NCBI RefSeq assembly: GCF_009796765.1
Contig: NZ_CP047023.1
Span: 1,967,501-2,031,500 of the forward strand
DNA: 64,000 nt
Direction: 5' to 3'
Origin: Paraglaciecola sp. L3A3
Lineage (GTDB): Bacteria > Pseudomonadota > Gammaproteobacteria > Enterobacterales > Alteromonadaceae
Of the stretch, positions 35,015 through 44,080 are shown piece by piece (positions within the stretch are counted from its first letter, which is position 1; the number at the start of each line of letters is the position of its first letter). Both the position numbers and the translations under genes were made by a program. A model generated the notes under the pieces. That model searched no databases. It saw nothing but the letters and a program-made list of their open reading frames with translations, and was not told the DNA's origin.

Positions 35015-37144
35015 ATGAATTTCAGTAAAAAATCTTTAGCTAGTTTAATCAGTGTTGTATTGGCTAGCTCACAAGTGTCTGCACAAAAATCTGATTTAGA
35101 ACAAGTTGAGCGTGTTACCGTTTACGGTGCCTTAACTTCTACACCTTTGTCTGAAATGGCAACTAGCATTTCTGTTTTAACCGAACAAGTTATCGAACAA
35201 CGCCAAGCTCAGCACCTTGAAGAATTATTAAATCGCGCACCAAACGTGAATTTTGCATCAGGTGCCAGTCGAGGTCGTTTTGTACAAATTAGAGGGATTG
35301 GAGAACGTAGCCAATTTACCGATCCGGTTAATCCATCTGTAGGGTATCTAGTGGATGGTATTAATTACTCTGGTTTAATGGCTGGCGCCAGTACTTTTGA
35401 TGTACAACAAGTTGAGATTTTTAAAGGACCCAATAGTGCACGTTTTGGTGCCGATGGTCTAGCTGGCATGATTAACGTTATCACCACAGAAGCCACTGAC
35501 GATAGCAGTCTGAATGCTCAGTTTGGTGTGGCTAACTATGATAGTTGGAACGCAGGTGTAGCAGCCGGTGGCGCGATAAGTGATTCAGTTGATTACAGAG
35601 TGTCAGTGCATAAAAATGTTAGTGACGGCTTTGTAGAAAATACTTTTTTAAACCGTGATGACACAAATGGCTTAGACGAATTAACCGCTAGAGCTAAATT
35701 GAATTGGCAAGTTACTGACAATCTTAAAATCAAAACTGTGCTGCATTTAATTGATGTTGATAATGGTTATGATACTTTCTCTATCGCTCGAGACAGGTCC
35801 ACTTTGTCAGACCAGCCAGGATTTGACCGTCAAGAAAGTGAAGCGTTGGCGGTGACTGCTGATTATCAAGGTTTAGAGTGGGCCAATTTACAGATTCAAG
35901 CTAGTGCTATGCAAGCAGATTTAGCCTATGGGTATGATGAAGATTGGACTTATGTAGGCTATGCACCGCAAGATCTAGTAAATGATCCAGAAGGGTATTA
36001 TGTAGAATATTCTTCTACCGATTATTATTTTAGAGACCGTGGAGATAGTTCTGTACAAATTCAGCTCTCAAGCAAAGATAGTGTAGATAACGATTGGGTT
36101 ATTGGCTTGTATTATTCTAAGGAAGATGAAGATTTACAACGTGAATATACATGGTTAAGCAGCTCATTTTTAAGTTCGGTGAACAGAAAAAATTACGCTT
36201 TATTCGGTCAGTATAAACATGTGTTATCTGATACCCAATGGATAACCTCTAGCCTACGATTAGCCTCACAAGAATTGTCTTATGTAGATTCTAATTCTCT
36301 TGATAGAAACTTAGATCATGATGACTGGGGGGCTGAGTTGAGCTATCACCAGAATGTAGGTGATACCAGTATGTTGTATTTGAGCTTAGTACGAAGTTAT
36401 AAAATGGGTGGGGTTAACGGTCAGGCTATGAGCAAGCTAGACGACATCGAGAATCCCGTTTTACAACAAGCGGTATTAGATAATGTGGAATTTGCAGCTG
36501 AGTCATTAATAGGCTTGGAGTTTGGTATTAAAGGTAGTAATGAAGAAGGCACCTTGACCCTCGATTTCAGTACATTTTATCAAGAACGTGATGATGTACA
36601 GTTTAAAAACTCCATTGTAGAAGACCAATCGTTTATCGATTTTATCAACAATGCAGCGGATGGTAAAAACTACGGAATGGAAGTTAGCATCAATTACCTT
36701 GCCTCTGATAGCGTCGAGTTATTTGCCAACTTAGGTTATTTACGAACTGAAGTGACAGGCATGACGCGTGAAGTTAATGATGTTTTAGAAACTATCGATG
36801 GCAGAGAGCAAGCCCACGCGCCTAAGTATCAAGTGAACTTAGGAGTCATTACCGATTTGTCACCGAACCTGAAGTGGTTAGTAGAAGTGGATGCAAAAGA
36901 CGATTTCTACTATTCATTTAGTCACGATAATCGATCTGAAAGTATAGCTTTAGTACATACCAGTTTAGATTATTCAATGGGCGACTGGGGGGTGAGTCTC
37001 TATGCCCGTAACTTGTTCGATAAAGAATATGCAAACCGTGGCTTCTTTTTTGGTAATGATCCTCGCGATCAATGGACCTCGCATGTTTATGAGCAGTTTG
37101 GTGAACCTAGACGTGTTGGTGTAAACGTAAAGTATCATTTTTAA
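35015..37144 (+). CDS. TonB-dependent outer-membrane receptor, predicted thiamine transporter
   Basis: 709 aa. Signal peptide to about residue 23 (VSAQKS), TonB box ERVTVYG near 32-38, plug domain about 45-150 with IRGIGERSQF and NSARFGADGLAGMINVIT, and a beta-barrel to the terminal KYHF. The thiamine substrate is inferred from the TPP riboswitch and the downstream genes, not from the protein itself. Comparative work on THI elements has described such riboswitch-controlled receptors in Alteromonadales relatives. Followed by three thiamine-related genes after 60 bases. Confidence 0.9.
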   Translation: MNFSKKSLASLISVVLASSQVSAQKSDLEQVERVTVYGALTSTPLSEMATSISVLTEQVIEQRQAQHLEELLNRAPNVNFASGASRGRFVQIRGIGERSQFTDPVNPSVGYLVDGINYSGLMAGASTFDVQQVEIFKGPNSARFGADGLAGMINVITTEATDDSSLNAQFGVANYDSWNAGVAAGGAISDSVDYRVSVHKNVSDGFVENTFLNRDDTNGLDELTARAKLNWQVTDNLKIKTVLHLIDVDNGYDTFSIARDRSTLSDQPGFDRQESEALAVTADYQGLEWANLQIQASAMQADLAYGYDEDWTYVGYAPQDLVNDPEGYYVEYSSTDYYFRDRGDSSVQIQLSSKDSVDNDWVIGLYYSKEDEDLQREYTWLSSSFLSSVNRKNYALFGQYKHVLSDTQWITSSLRLASQELSYVDSNSLDRNLDHDDWGAELSYHQNVGDTSMLYLSLVRSYKMGGVNGQAMSKLDDIENPVLQQAVLDNVEFAAESLIGLEFGIKGSNEEGTLTLDFSTFYQERDDVQFKNSIVEDQSFIDFINNAADGKNYGMEVSINYLASDSVELFANLGYLRTEVTGMTREVNDVLETIDGREQAHAPKYQVNLGVITDLSPNLKWLVEVDAKDDFYYSFSHDNRSESIALVHTSLDYSMGDWGVSLYARNLFDKEYANRGFFFGNDPRDQWTSHVYEQFGEPRRVGVNVKYHF

Positions 37145-37204
37145 TCCATTCTATTTAATAATTTTGATTGGGTTGTTTAACCCAGTCTTTACTTAAGGAA
37201 GTTT

Positions 37205-37462
37205 ATGAAATTAGCCGCTGAAATATCTATGTACCCGTTGAAAGATCAATATATCCAACCCATTCAAGATTTTATTGACCGTCTCAACACATATGAAAAC
37301 TTAAAAGTTGTCACTACTGCAACTAGTACGACTGTATGTGGAGAGTATTTACCTACCATGCAATTGTTAGCTGAAGAAATGCAACGTAGCCATGAAAAAG
37401 TGGGACAAGCTATTTTTGTCTGCAAATTTTTGAATGGTGACAAAATGACGAACGAAATTTAA
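37205..37462 (+). CDS. Small YkoF/MTH1187-type thiamine-binding-like protein
   Basis: 85 aa. The pattern MKLAAEISMYPLKDQYIQPI...FIDRL, a beta-alpha-beta start, and the AEEMQRSHEKVGQAIFVCKF end fit the thiamine/HMP-binding YkoF-MTH1187 ferredoxin-like fold. No signal peptide, so it should be cytosolic. It may buffer thiamine or its pyrimidine, or assist handover from PnuT to the kinase. AAGGAAG precedes the start. Its stop overlaps the pnuT start (TAATG). Confidence 0.72.
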   Translation: MKLAAEISMYPLKDQYIQPIQDFIDRLNTYENLKVVTTATSTTVCGEYLPTMQLLAEEMQRSHEKVGQAIFVCKFLNGDKMTNEI

Positions 37463-38088
37463 TGGGGCAAGCTATTTCCCAAATAGTTGAACAATTTATC
37501 AATCAGTTTCAACAGCAGTCTGGGTTAGAAGCCATAGCTGTTTTATTGGCCTTAGCCTATGTGTGGTTAGCAGCTAAACAAAGTATCTGGTGTTGGCCTT
37601 GCGCTTTTATCGGCACGTCTATTTATACATACATATTTTGGGAAGTGTCTTTGCCATTTCATATGTTGCTCAATGCGTATTATATTTTTATGGCGGTTTA
37701 TGGTTGGTGGCAATGGAATAAACCTGGATCTAAACACTTAAAGGTAATTAGTTGGACGTTCTCAAAACATATACTTTCAATTGTTGGATTAACTGTTTTG
37801 AGTTTTGTCTTAGCTTATTTAGCTAAATCAATTTTAGATGCCCAGCATCTATATTTAGACGCATTTATTACGGTTTTTAGTGTATTTACAACTATTTTGG
37901 TCGCACATAAAGTACGTGAAAATTGGATTTACTGGGCTGTGATCAATGCCTCTGGGGTTTATTTGTATATTGCTAAAGATTTATATTTAACCTCAGTGTT
38001 AACTACTTTGTACTTAGGCTTCTCTGTATACGGATATATTAATTGGGGTAAAGATAAGCAGTCAGACGTTTTACCTTCTGAAGCTTGA
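37462..38088 (+). CDS. pnuT: PnuT, thiamine transporter of the PnuC family
   Basis: 208 aa inner-membrane protein with about seven helices of the PnuC/SWEET-like fold. The WCWPCAFIGTSIYTYIFW and YGWWQWNK motifs match PnuC family substrate-site regions. In this family, members beside TPP riboswitches take up thiamine by facilitated diffusion, trapped by phosphorylation. That fits the kinase-like gene next to it. Starts on the last base of the previous stop; the next gene is 14 bases on. Confidence 0.88.
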   Translation: MGQAISQIVEQFINQFQQQSGLEAIAVLLALAYVWLAAKQSIWCWPCAFIGTSIYTYIFWEVSLPFHMLLNAYYIFMAVYGWWQWNKPGSKHLKVISWTFSKHILSIVGLTVLSFVLAYLAKSILDAQHLYLDAFITVFSVFTTILVAHKVRENWIYWAVINASGVYLYIAKDLYLTSVLTTLYLGFSVYGYINWGKDKQSDVLPSEA

Positions 38089-38102
38089 GTCGAGTAATTT
38101 AA

Positions 38103-38927
38103 ATGATTCAATTATCAGCACAATTGATTTTAGAGGAGTTAATCTCTAGTGATTTGTTCTCAGATAATTGCCAACTAAAAGAGATAAAGGGTGGGGCGGT
38201 TAACAAAAGTTATCAACTACTGGATAACGACCGCCTTTACTTTGTTAAATCTTTCACCAGTGATGAAATGGTGAATATAGATAGGACTGAGCAATTTACT
38301 CAGCAGCAACACCTAGCTTTATTGGGCATGTGTGCTACTCCCCATTATTTATCATCTACCCAATCATTTCAGGTAGATACATGGTCTGAAGGTTTGTCTT
38401 TACTTGATGCTGATTTGACGGGTTTACAAAAATACCGTTATTTAGCCCAAACTTTAGTTAACATTCATAATATCGAAAACACGGCAGCGTTAGCTTTACC
38501 AAGTTTAGATTTACCCACTAAATGGCAAGAATATTTAAGCCTTTCTCAAATGAATTTAACTGCAACAGAATCTAATCAGCTACGACAGTGGGCCAAAGTT
38601 TGGTCTGATACAGATCCTGCAGATTTACGTGTCTGTCATAATGACTTATCGTTGCAACATGTATTAGTGGGTGAAAGTAGAATTGTGTTTGATTGGGAGT
38701 ATGCAGCGTATTCTAATCGTTATTTTGATATTGCTTCTAGTCTACTGATTAATCGAGCGACTTTGGAATGTGAACAATGCTTATTGCTAGAATACTCAAA
38801 AATTACTGGTATCGATTTAGCTAAAATTATACAACAAGTGACTGTAATGAAGTCTTTAGCTGCACTTACTAACAAACTGTGGTTTAAGGCTGCAGATAAA
38901 CAACTTGAAAACAAAAACGGTAGTTAA
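38103..38927 (+). CDS. Thiamine-kinase-like phosphotransferase (APH/choline kinase fold)
   Basis: 274 aa. The fold is shown by the nucleotide-loop GGAVNKSYQL near 30, the lysine-bearing YFVKSF strand near 50, the catalytic loop HNDLSLQHVLV near 180 and the metal motif VFDWEYA near 198. Thiamine kinase (thiamine to thiamine monophosphate) is inferred from the operon. One oddity: the catalytic loop pattern H-x-D-x4-N has His in place of the metal-binding Asn. Other APH-fold substrates are possible. Last gene of the riboswitch operon; no clear terminator before tRNA-Trp. Confidence 0.75.
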   Translation: MIQLSAQLILEELISSDLFSDNCQLKEIKGGAVNKSYQLLDNDRLYFVKSFTSDEMVNIDRTEQFTQQQHLALLGMCATPHYLSSTQSFQVDTWSEGLSLLDADLTGLQKYRYLAQTLVNIHNIENTAALALPSLDLPTKWQEYLSLSQMNLTATESNQLRQWAKVWSDTDPADLRVCHNDLSLQHVLVGESRIVFDWEYAAYSNRYFDIASSLLINRATLECEQCLLLEYSKITGIDLAKIIQQVTVMKSLAALTNKLWFKAADKQLENKNGS

Positions 38928-39043
38928 TTGTTGTTTATCTACACATTTAGCTTAAAAAACGTGCGAACGATACAAGCAAGTGAATAGATTACACAAAATC
39001 ACTTTACCTTTAGGCCGGCATAAGTATAATTCAGCCGGTCAGC

Positions 39044-39120
39044 AGGGGTGTAGTTCCAATTGGTAGAACGGCGGTCTCCAAAACCGACGGTTGTGGGTTC
39101 GAATCCCTCCACCCCTGCCA
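39044..39120 (+). tRNA. tRNA-Trp (CCA anticodon)
   Basis: 77 nt with encoded CCA end. Acceptor stem AGGGGTG/CACCCCT, D-loop AATTGGTAGA, anticodon loop CTCCAAA with CCA at 39078-39080, T-loop GTTCGAATC, discriminator G. Stands alone between the thiamine operon and repeat copy 2. Confidence 0.97.
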
Positions 39121-39308
39121 ACTTTTCCTAAATTCTGTGCAATCTTCTGTATACACTTCCCGAACTACTAAAACTACTTCACATAATAATGCTCAATGAA
39201 GGTCTCTCCTCATTGGCGTAAACGCCTAGGTTCGCCCGCATTGCATATTTAACCAATGTTCTAATGAGCAGCTTGGCTATCGATACTTTACGAAATGTGG
39301 ATGTAGTT

Positions 39309-39540
39309 AACCTGAATACTGGATAAGCTGAACCTCTCGATAACGCTCTTTTTGTGCCTAGCGGCGTTGGATTGTCTAGCAATAACACGTTATTACGTAG
39401 GACAATCCGCCTTGCTATACACGAAAAATTTCGTCACCGAGTGAGTATTCAGGTGAGGTGATTTGGACGAATGTTATTATGTTATTGAATTATATCGTTA
39501 AATTTATCTTGGACGATACTTCTTATTCAGAACTCAGGTT
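39309..39540 (+). repeat. Interspersed MITE-like repeat, copy 2 of 4
   Basis: 232 bp, ends AACCTGAATACTGGATAAG and (complement of) AACCTGAGTTCTGAATAAG. Flanked by AGTT on both sides (39305-39308 and 39541-39544), a perfect 4 bp duplication. The first 140 bases match copy 1 in reverse almost base for base. Centre: GGATTGTC ... AATAACACGTTATT ... GACAATCC. It lies 188 bases after tRNA-Trp. An apparent reading frame on the minus strand here is only the repeat. Confidence 0.87.
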
Positions 39541-39590
39541 AGTTATTTTTAATAGAGGTCCAAGTAAGAGGAACCGAGGTTAGCCTCTAA

Positions 39591-39760
39591 GAACGGGAAC
39601 ACGCATCTATTGTTAATAGTCATGATTATGTGCCATTTAGATGGCTTGAAAGACTAGCTAGCGGATGCTGACAAAATCGAAGTTTGCTTGATGGTCGCTA
39701 TACGGGTGAAAAAGTATTTAACAAGCAGGAGTCCAACATTTTTATATCGCAAGCCTGTGT
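39591..39760 (+). pseudogene. Possible decayed transposase remnant (IS66-like C-terminus)
   Basis: A broken frame reads VPFRWLERLASG then, after a frameshift, ADKIEVCL. This vaguely recalls the C-terminal end of IS66 transposases (PxxWLxxL, then IExLLPW). The match is short and could be chance. The rest of 39545-39944 shows only a small hairpin GTGGA...TCCAC near 39801-39815 and no gene. Confidence 0.2.
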
Positions 39761-39944
39761 AAAATGATACGCAGTTTTGTAAATTTAAAATTTCATAGGG
39801 TGGACACTAATATCCACAATATATTTATTTTCCAAAGCTGTTATCTGTTTTTTTAGTTCCCAGCACAACTATGAATACTGTGCAACGCCTAAGTACAAAT
39901 GACAGTGCTGATAGGCGTTACATGAAATAAGGTTTTTATCTAAC

Positions 39945-40463
39945 TTAAGAGCCGAATATCACTACAAAAATTGCAAAAATGAAGCCAAGACCAGCTATTT
40001 TAAGACCATTTTTGAAAATTGGATTTTTGGGCATAAATATTAAAAAAGACGATATGACGAAAAATAATAGTGATAAACCAAAGGTGATGTTTAGGATGAA
40101 TAATGGACTGCCAGTTGTAGCCTTGTGGAGCTTAACCATTTTAGCTAAAGGTGCTGGATAGTCTTTTTTATTCAGCACAACTATTCCGCTACCTTTTTGG
40201 TAGCTACCTTGTTGAAAAGTGATTTGCTCTGCAGTATTGGTTAATACTTTAAAGTTTTTGATAGCCAGTGATTGATTTAAGGCTTCTGGAGTAAGTTGGG
40301 CCGCTATTTGTTTTTCGTCTGCATAGTTGAACTTTAAAAAGTCTGTTTTGCGAAAAATAAGTAGAATTCCACTGATTGAATATACCGCCATAATTCCAGC
40401 TAAAAAATAGCCTAACCAGCGGTGATATTTTCTAAAATCATTGTGCAGTTTTGCTGAAGCCAT
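39945..40463 (-). CDS. PepSY-associated transmembrane protein
   Basis: 172 aa. Begins LHNDFRKYHRWLGYFLAGIMAVYSISGILL, the first helix and HRWxG motif of PepSY_TM proteins. A short periplasmic PepSY-like domain (about 45-110), a LHKATTGSPLF segment and two further helices near 120-142 and 150-170 follow. These proteins often accompany siderophore receptors and ferric reductases, but no such gene is adjacent. Upstream of asnS's end by about 118 bases on the same strand, so separate transcription or read-through are both possible. Confidence 0.85.
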   Translation of the reverse strand: MASAKLHNDFRKYHRWLGYFLAGIMAVYSISGILLIFRKTDFLKFNYADEKQIAAQLTPEALNQSLAIKNFKVLTNTAEQITFQQGSYQKGSGIVVLNKKDYPAPLAKMVKLHKATTGSPLFILNITFGLSLLFFVISSFLIFMPKNPIFKNGLKIAGLGFIFAIFVVIFGS

Positions 40464-40580
40464 TAATATTCCTTAAGTTTGTCTAATATTGTTCTAGTAA
40501 AGTACTGATTTATTAGGTATTGAACAGAAGAGCACTTTCTGCAGTAGAAGGTGTTTTCATTTATCTTCTATTTACTGTTT

Positions 40581-41978
40581 TTAGTAGTTTGCATTTCCCG
40601 GTGTACGAGGAAAAGCAATCACGTCTCTGACATTTTGCATGCCAGTTACATATGCAACAAGGCGTTCAAATCCAAGTCCGAAACCGGCGTGAGGCACTGT
40701 ACCGTATCTACGTAAGTCCCGGTACCAGCTGTAATCTTCTTGGTTTAAGTTCATTTCAGCTAAACGTCTGTCAAATACATCTAAACGTTCTTCACGTTGT
40801 GAACCACCAATGATTTCACCAATGCCTGGTGCTAGTACATCCATTGCCGCAACGGTTTTACCGTCATCATTAATACGCATGTAGAAAGCTTTAATATCTT
40901 TAGGGTAATTCTGCATGATAATAGGGGAGCCAACATGTTCTTCGGCTAAATAACGTTCATGCTCAGAAGATAAATCCACTCCCCAGCTCACAGGGAATTC
41001 GAACGATTTACCACAGTTTTGCAATATTTCGATGGCATCTGTGTAGTCCATACGCACAAAGTCTTGATCGATAACTTTTTCTAAGCGACTAATGGTTTCT
41101 TTATTGATGCGCTGAGCAAAAAATGCCATATCATCGGGACGCTCTGCCAGAACCGCTTTAAATACATATTTTAATAAGTCTTCAGATATCTGGGCAATAT
41201 CGGCTAAATCAGCAAATGCTACTTCAGGCTCTATCATCCAAAACTCAGCCAAATGACGGCTAGTATTAGAATTTTCAGCTCTAAAAGTTGGACCAAAAGT
41301 GTAAATTTTTGACATGGCAGTGGCATAAGCTTCGCCGTTCAATTGGCCTGAAACCGTTAAGAAAGTTTCTTTGCCAAAAAAATCTTGGCTAAAATCTACG
41401 TCGCCTTTTTCGGTTCTCGGTAGGTTCATCATGTCTAAGGTCGACACTCTGAACATTTCTCCCGCACCTTCGGTATCACTTGCTGTTAGAATGGGGGTAC
41501 TCACCCAGCAATAACCTTGTTCATGGAAAAATCTATGAATAGCCTGTGAAAGGCAGTTTCTAACTCGTGTGACGGCTCCGATTACATTGGTACGTGGGCG
41601 CAAATGTGCATGCTCACGTAAATACTCAATGCTATGACGTTTAGCAGACATTGGGTAAGTATCTGGGTTTTCTACCCAGCCAACAATATTAACGCTTTGG
41701 GCGTCTACTTCTAAAGATTGGCCTTGTCCCTCAGACGCTTTTAATAACCCAGTTACTACTAGCGAACAACTGGCGGTTAATTTTTGAATGTCGGCATAAT
41801 TTTTAAGGGTATTGAGTGCAATGACTTGGATTGAATCGAAACAACTACCATCATGTAATGCAATAAATGATAAACCTGCCTTAGAATCACGGCGAGTTCT
41901 TACCCATCCTTTAATTGTGACTTGGTCACCAACTGAATATTTACCGGCAAAAATATCTGCCACTGCGGCGTGTGCCAT
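40581..41978 (-). CDS. asnS: Asparaginyl-tRNA synthetase
   Basis: Class IIb synthetase that charges tRNA-Asn. 465 aa. N-terminal OB-fold anticodon domain (about 15-100; [19 protein letters not shown]). Catalytic domain with motif 2 [20 protein letters not shown] and motif 3 [16 protein letters not shown]-terminus [10 protein letters not shown] is typical of AsnRS and separates it from AspRS. The 310-base gap upstream (41979-42288) holds AT-rich promoter-type DNA and no other gene. Confidence 0.97.
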   Translation of the reverse strand: MAHAAVADIFAGKYSVGDQVTIKGWVRTRRDSKAGLSFIALHDGSCFDSIQVIALNTLKNYADIQKLTASCSLVVTGLLKASEGQGQSLEVDAQSVNIVGWVENPDTYPMSAKRHSIEYLREHAHLRPRTNVIGAVTRVRNCLSQAIHRFFHEQGYCWVSTPILTASDTEGAGEMFRVSTLDMMNLPRTEKGDVDFSQDFFGKETFLTVSGQLNGEAYATAMSKIYTFGPTFRAENSNTSRHLAEFWMIEPEVAFADLADIAQISEDLLKYVFKAVLAERPDDMAFFAQRINKETISRLEKVIDQDFVRMDYTDAIEILQNCGKSFEFPVSWGVDLSSEHERYLAEEHVGSPIIMQNYPKDIKAFYMRINDDGKTVAAMDVLAPGIGEIIGGSQREERLDVFDRRLAEMNLNQEDYSWYRDLRRYGTVPHAGFGLGFERLVAYVTGMQNVRDVIAFPRTPGNANY

Positions 41979-42288
41979 TTACTTCTCTCTAATTATTTGG
42001 GTATTTAGGACCAGAGGGTCAGGTTAATCTGTTTATTTGATTAATTATCAAAATATATTTAATCGATTGTTCTTCCTAGGTTACTGGCTATTGTCATCCT
42101 GATAGATATTGGCCGAGACAACTCATATTTAATGGAAGTTTGAGATTAGTCGAAAACAATAATATATATTGTTTACCTAGCTAATTACACAAGATGTGTG
42201 ATTTTACGCAGGTAGGTCATAGACTCAAGAAAAATCTATCTTTAATGTGCTAAGCCAAAGTGTTCTAATAAGACAATTGTTAATTAAA

Positions 42289-42681
42289 ATGAAAACAAAT
42301 GTGACTGTTCAAAAGCCTATTCTAAATAGAAGAAAGACTCCTCGGGAAAAGGATACCTTGTTTCAATGTATGGTTGCCTTCAATGTCTTGGGTTGGTTTG
42401 TCTTTCTGGCTGCAATCCTTGTTTTTCATGACGCTCGTCCTGAATTTGTGTCTGGAGTGCAAGAATTTTGGGGAGTGCAAGGACGACAAGAATGGTCTGA
42501 AACTTTAAGTTTTTATCTGGTTGCTTTGCTGTGTGGTTGCGTGTTTATTAGCTTGATTGTACTTTTAATGAAACGTAAACGTAATAGACGTGAAAGTGAT
42601 CATTATGGAATTAATGGATATGTTTTAATGTTTGCAGCTGTATCGAGTTTGATTATCCTGTATTTTGAGTTTAATTCTTAG
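42289..42681 (+). CDS. Small inner-membrane protein, function unknown
   Basis: 130 aa from ATG 42289 (a GTG at 42247 in frame would add 14 residues). Basic N-terminus with LNRRKTPREKDTLFQ, then three helices at about 28-48, 72-95 and 108-126. A basic cytosolic loop KRKRNRRESDH separates the last two. Not recognised. It precedes the oxygenase-like gene by 46 bases. Confidence 0.65.
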   Translation: MKTNVTVQKPILNRRKTPREKDTLFQCMVAFNVLGWFVFLAAILVFHDARPEFVSGVQEFWGVQGRQEWSETLSFYLVALLCGCVFISLIVLLMKRKRNRRESDHYGINGYVLMFAAVSSLIILYFEFNS

Positions 42682-42727
42682 CTTGCCAAAGACATAATAT
42701 AATTATCTAAAGCCTATATCTTTAATC

Positions 42728-43450
42728 ATGGAAAGTAATCTGAAATTAACAATTAACCCAAATTTCCGTCATCAAATGTTACAAGTCGGCGTAGAAAAAA
42801 CGCGAGTCTTTGTCATTGATGATTTCTTGTTAGATCTTAATCCATTGTTAAATAATGCCCATCAGAAAACATGTTTTAGTCCCGAGAAAGTCACTGCCTA
42901 TCCTGGTATTCGAACTGAACTACCGGTGGCTTATACTGAACTGGTAGGGGATTTTTTAAAGCCTTTATTTGAACGGGTTTACCAAGTACCTAGTGAGTTA
43001 AATTATAGATTAAAGGCGGGTAAATATTCACAAATTTCTTTGATTGAAGATGAACTTGAAGAAAAACATTGTTTGCCACATTACGATAGTGTTAATCCTC
43101 ATTATTTTGCGGTACTGCATTATATAAATCCAGGTGAATTTGGTGGTACATCTTTTTACCATCACAAACCAACAGGATTCGAAAACATCTATCAGTCCCG
43201 AAAAGTCGAATACTTGCAATCGGTCACTGATCATTTAAAAGCTCATTCTGGTACATTTTATCAGCAATATTTTGTCAAATCAGATGGGCACTTTGATTGC
43301 TCAGGAACTATCGGTTATCAACAAAATAGAATGCTTGTATATCCAGGTAGTTTGCTACATTCAGCAGTCATTAACCCTGTTAACGATATTAGTAGCAATG
43401 TGAAAGTAGGGCGTTTAACTGCCAATATGTTTATTGATTTTGAGAAGTAA
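42728..43450 (+). CDS. DUF6445-like protein, possible 2-oxoglutarate/Fe(II) oxygenase fold
   Basis: 240 aa. FVIDDFLLDLNPLLNNA opens a jelly-roll-type region. LPHYDS (His-x-x-Asp near 117-120) and LLHSAV (His near 210) could supply the metal site, and the final RLTANMFIDF is a typical closing strand. Such genes in Alteromonadales often sit with TonB receptors; none is adjacent here. Substrate unknown. Its last 36 bases overlap the convergent acetyltransferase gene. Confidence 0.6.
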   Translation: MESNLKLTINPNFRHQMLQVGVEKTRVFVIDDFLLDLNPLLNNAHQKTCFSPEKVTAYPGIRTELPVAYTELVGDFLKPLFERVYQVPSELNYRLKAGKYSQISLIEDELEEKHCLPHYDSVNPHYFAVLHYINPGEFGGTSFYHHKPTGFENIYQSRKVEYLQSVTDHLKAHSGTFYQQYFVKSDGHFDCSGTIGYQQNRMLVYPGSLLHSAVINPVNDISSNVKVGRLTANMFIDFEK

Positions 43451-43906
43451 ATCCTTTTTCATTATATAATTTGTTAATACTTGCTGTTTCAATCGTATTT
43501 GTTGTTTGGACACGACTGTGAATCCTTTGGCTATAAAAAAATATTTAGCAGTAATGCTGACATTCGCAGTGAGTTGTTTTATGTTCTTTTGTGCAGCGAG
43601 TTGATGAATATGTTGCATTAAGGCACTACCCACACCTTTGCCTTGATGTTTATGGTGACAAAAGAAATGGTCTATATAACCACTAGTTTGTAAGTCACAG
43701 TAACCGATAATTTGCTGATTAGTTACACAAACAAAAGGGCCCAGCGAACGGATCTTTTTTTGCCAAGCTATCATATCTCGATCTTCAGGAGCCCAAACAT
43801 CTAGCTGTTGTTGGGTGTAGTCATGGTTATTAACATTATGCACAGTATCGAAAAATAGTTTATGTAGAATGGGCTCTTCAGCTGGCTGATAAGGTCTAAT
43901 TTGCAT
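43415..43906 (-). CDS. GNAT-family N-acetyltransferase
   Basis: About 163 aa from the ATG at 43906 (an upstream in-frame start at 43966 gives a non-homologous tail). MQIRPYQPAEEPILHKLFFDTV is the GNAT N-terminus. FCHHKHQGKGVGSALMQHIHQLA holds the acetyl-CoA loop QGKGVG near 95. YFFIAKGFTVV is the last beta-turn. It resembles E. coli YafP/ElaA-type enzymes. Substrate unknown. Confidence 0.85.
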   Translation of the reverse strand: MQIRPYQPAEEPILHKLFFDTVHNVNNHDYTQQQLDVWAPEDRDMIAWQKKIRSLGPFVCVTNQQIIGYCDLQTSGYIDHFFCHHKHQGKGVGSALMQHIHQLAAQKNIKQLTANVSITAKYFFIAKGFTVVSKQQIRLKQQVLTNYIMKKDLLLKINKHIGS

Positions 43907-44080
43907 AAATATATGAGTGACAGGACTAAGATTTTTAGCATAATAGATTGTTGTGTGATATTCCAATATTGGATATTTGTCATTGACTCAAAGACTATGA
44001 AAAGTAAACTGCTAGTTAGTAATAAAATGTTATAAAAATATATTTCACGCCATCTTAGAAGAGGTTCTATAGGTTATGTT

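Noticed and set aside
39179..39388. Minus-strand frame with LGTKRALSRGSAYPVFRL
   Set aside because: The same residues appear in the frame at 61173-61364 only because both lie in copies of the MITE-like repeat; no start site or family support.
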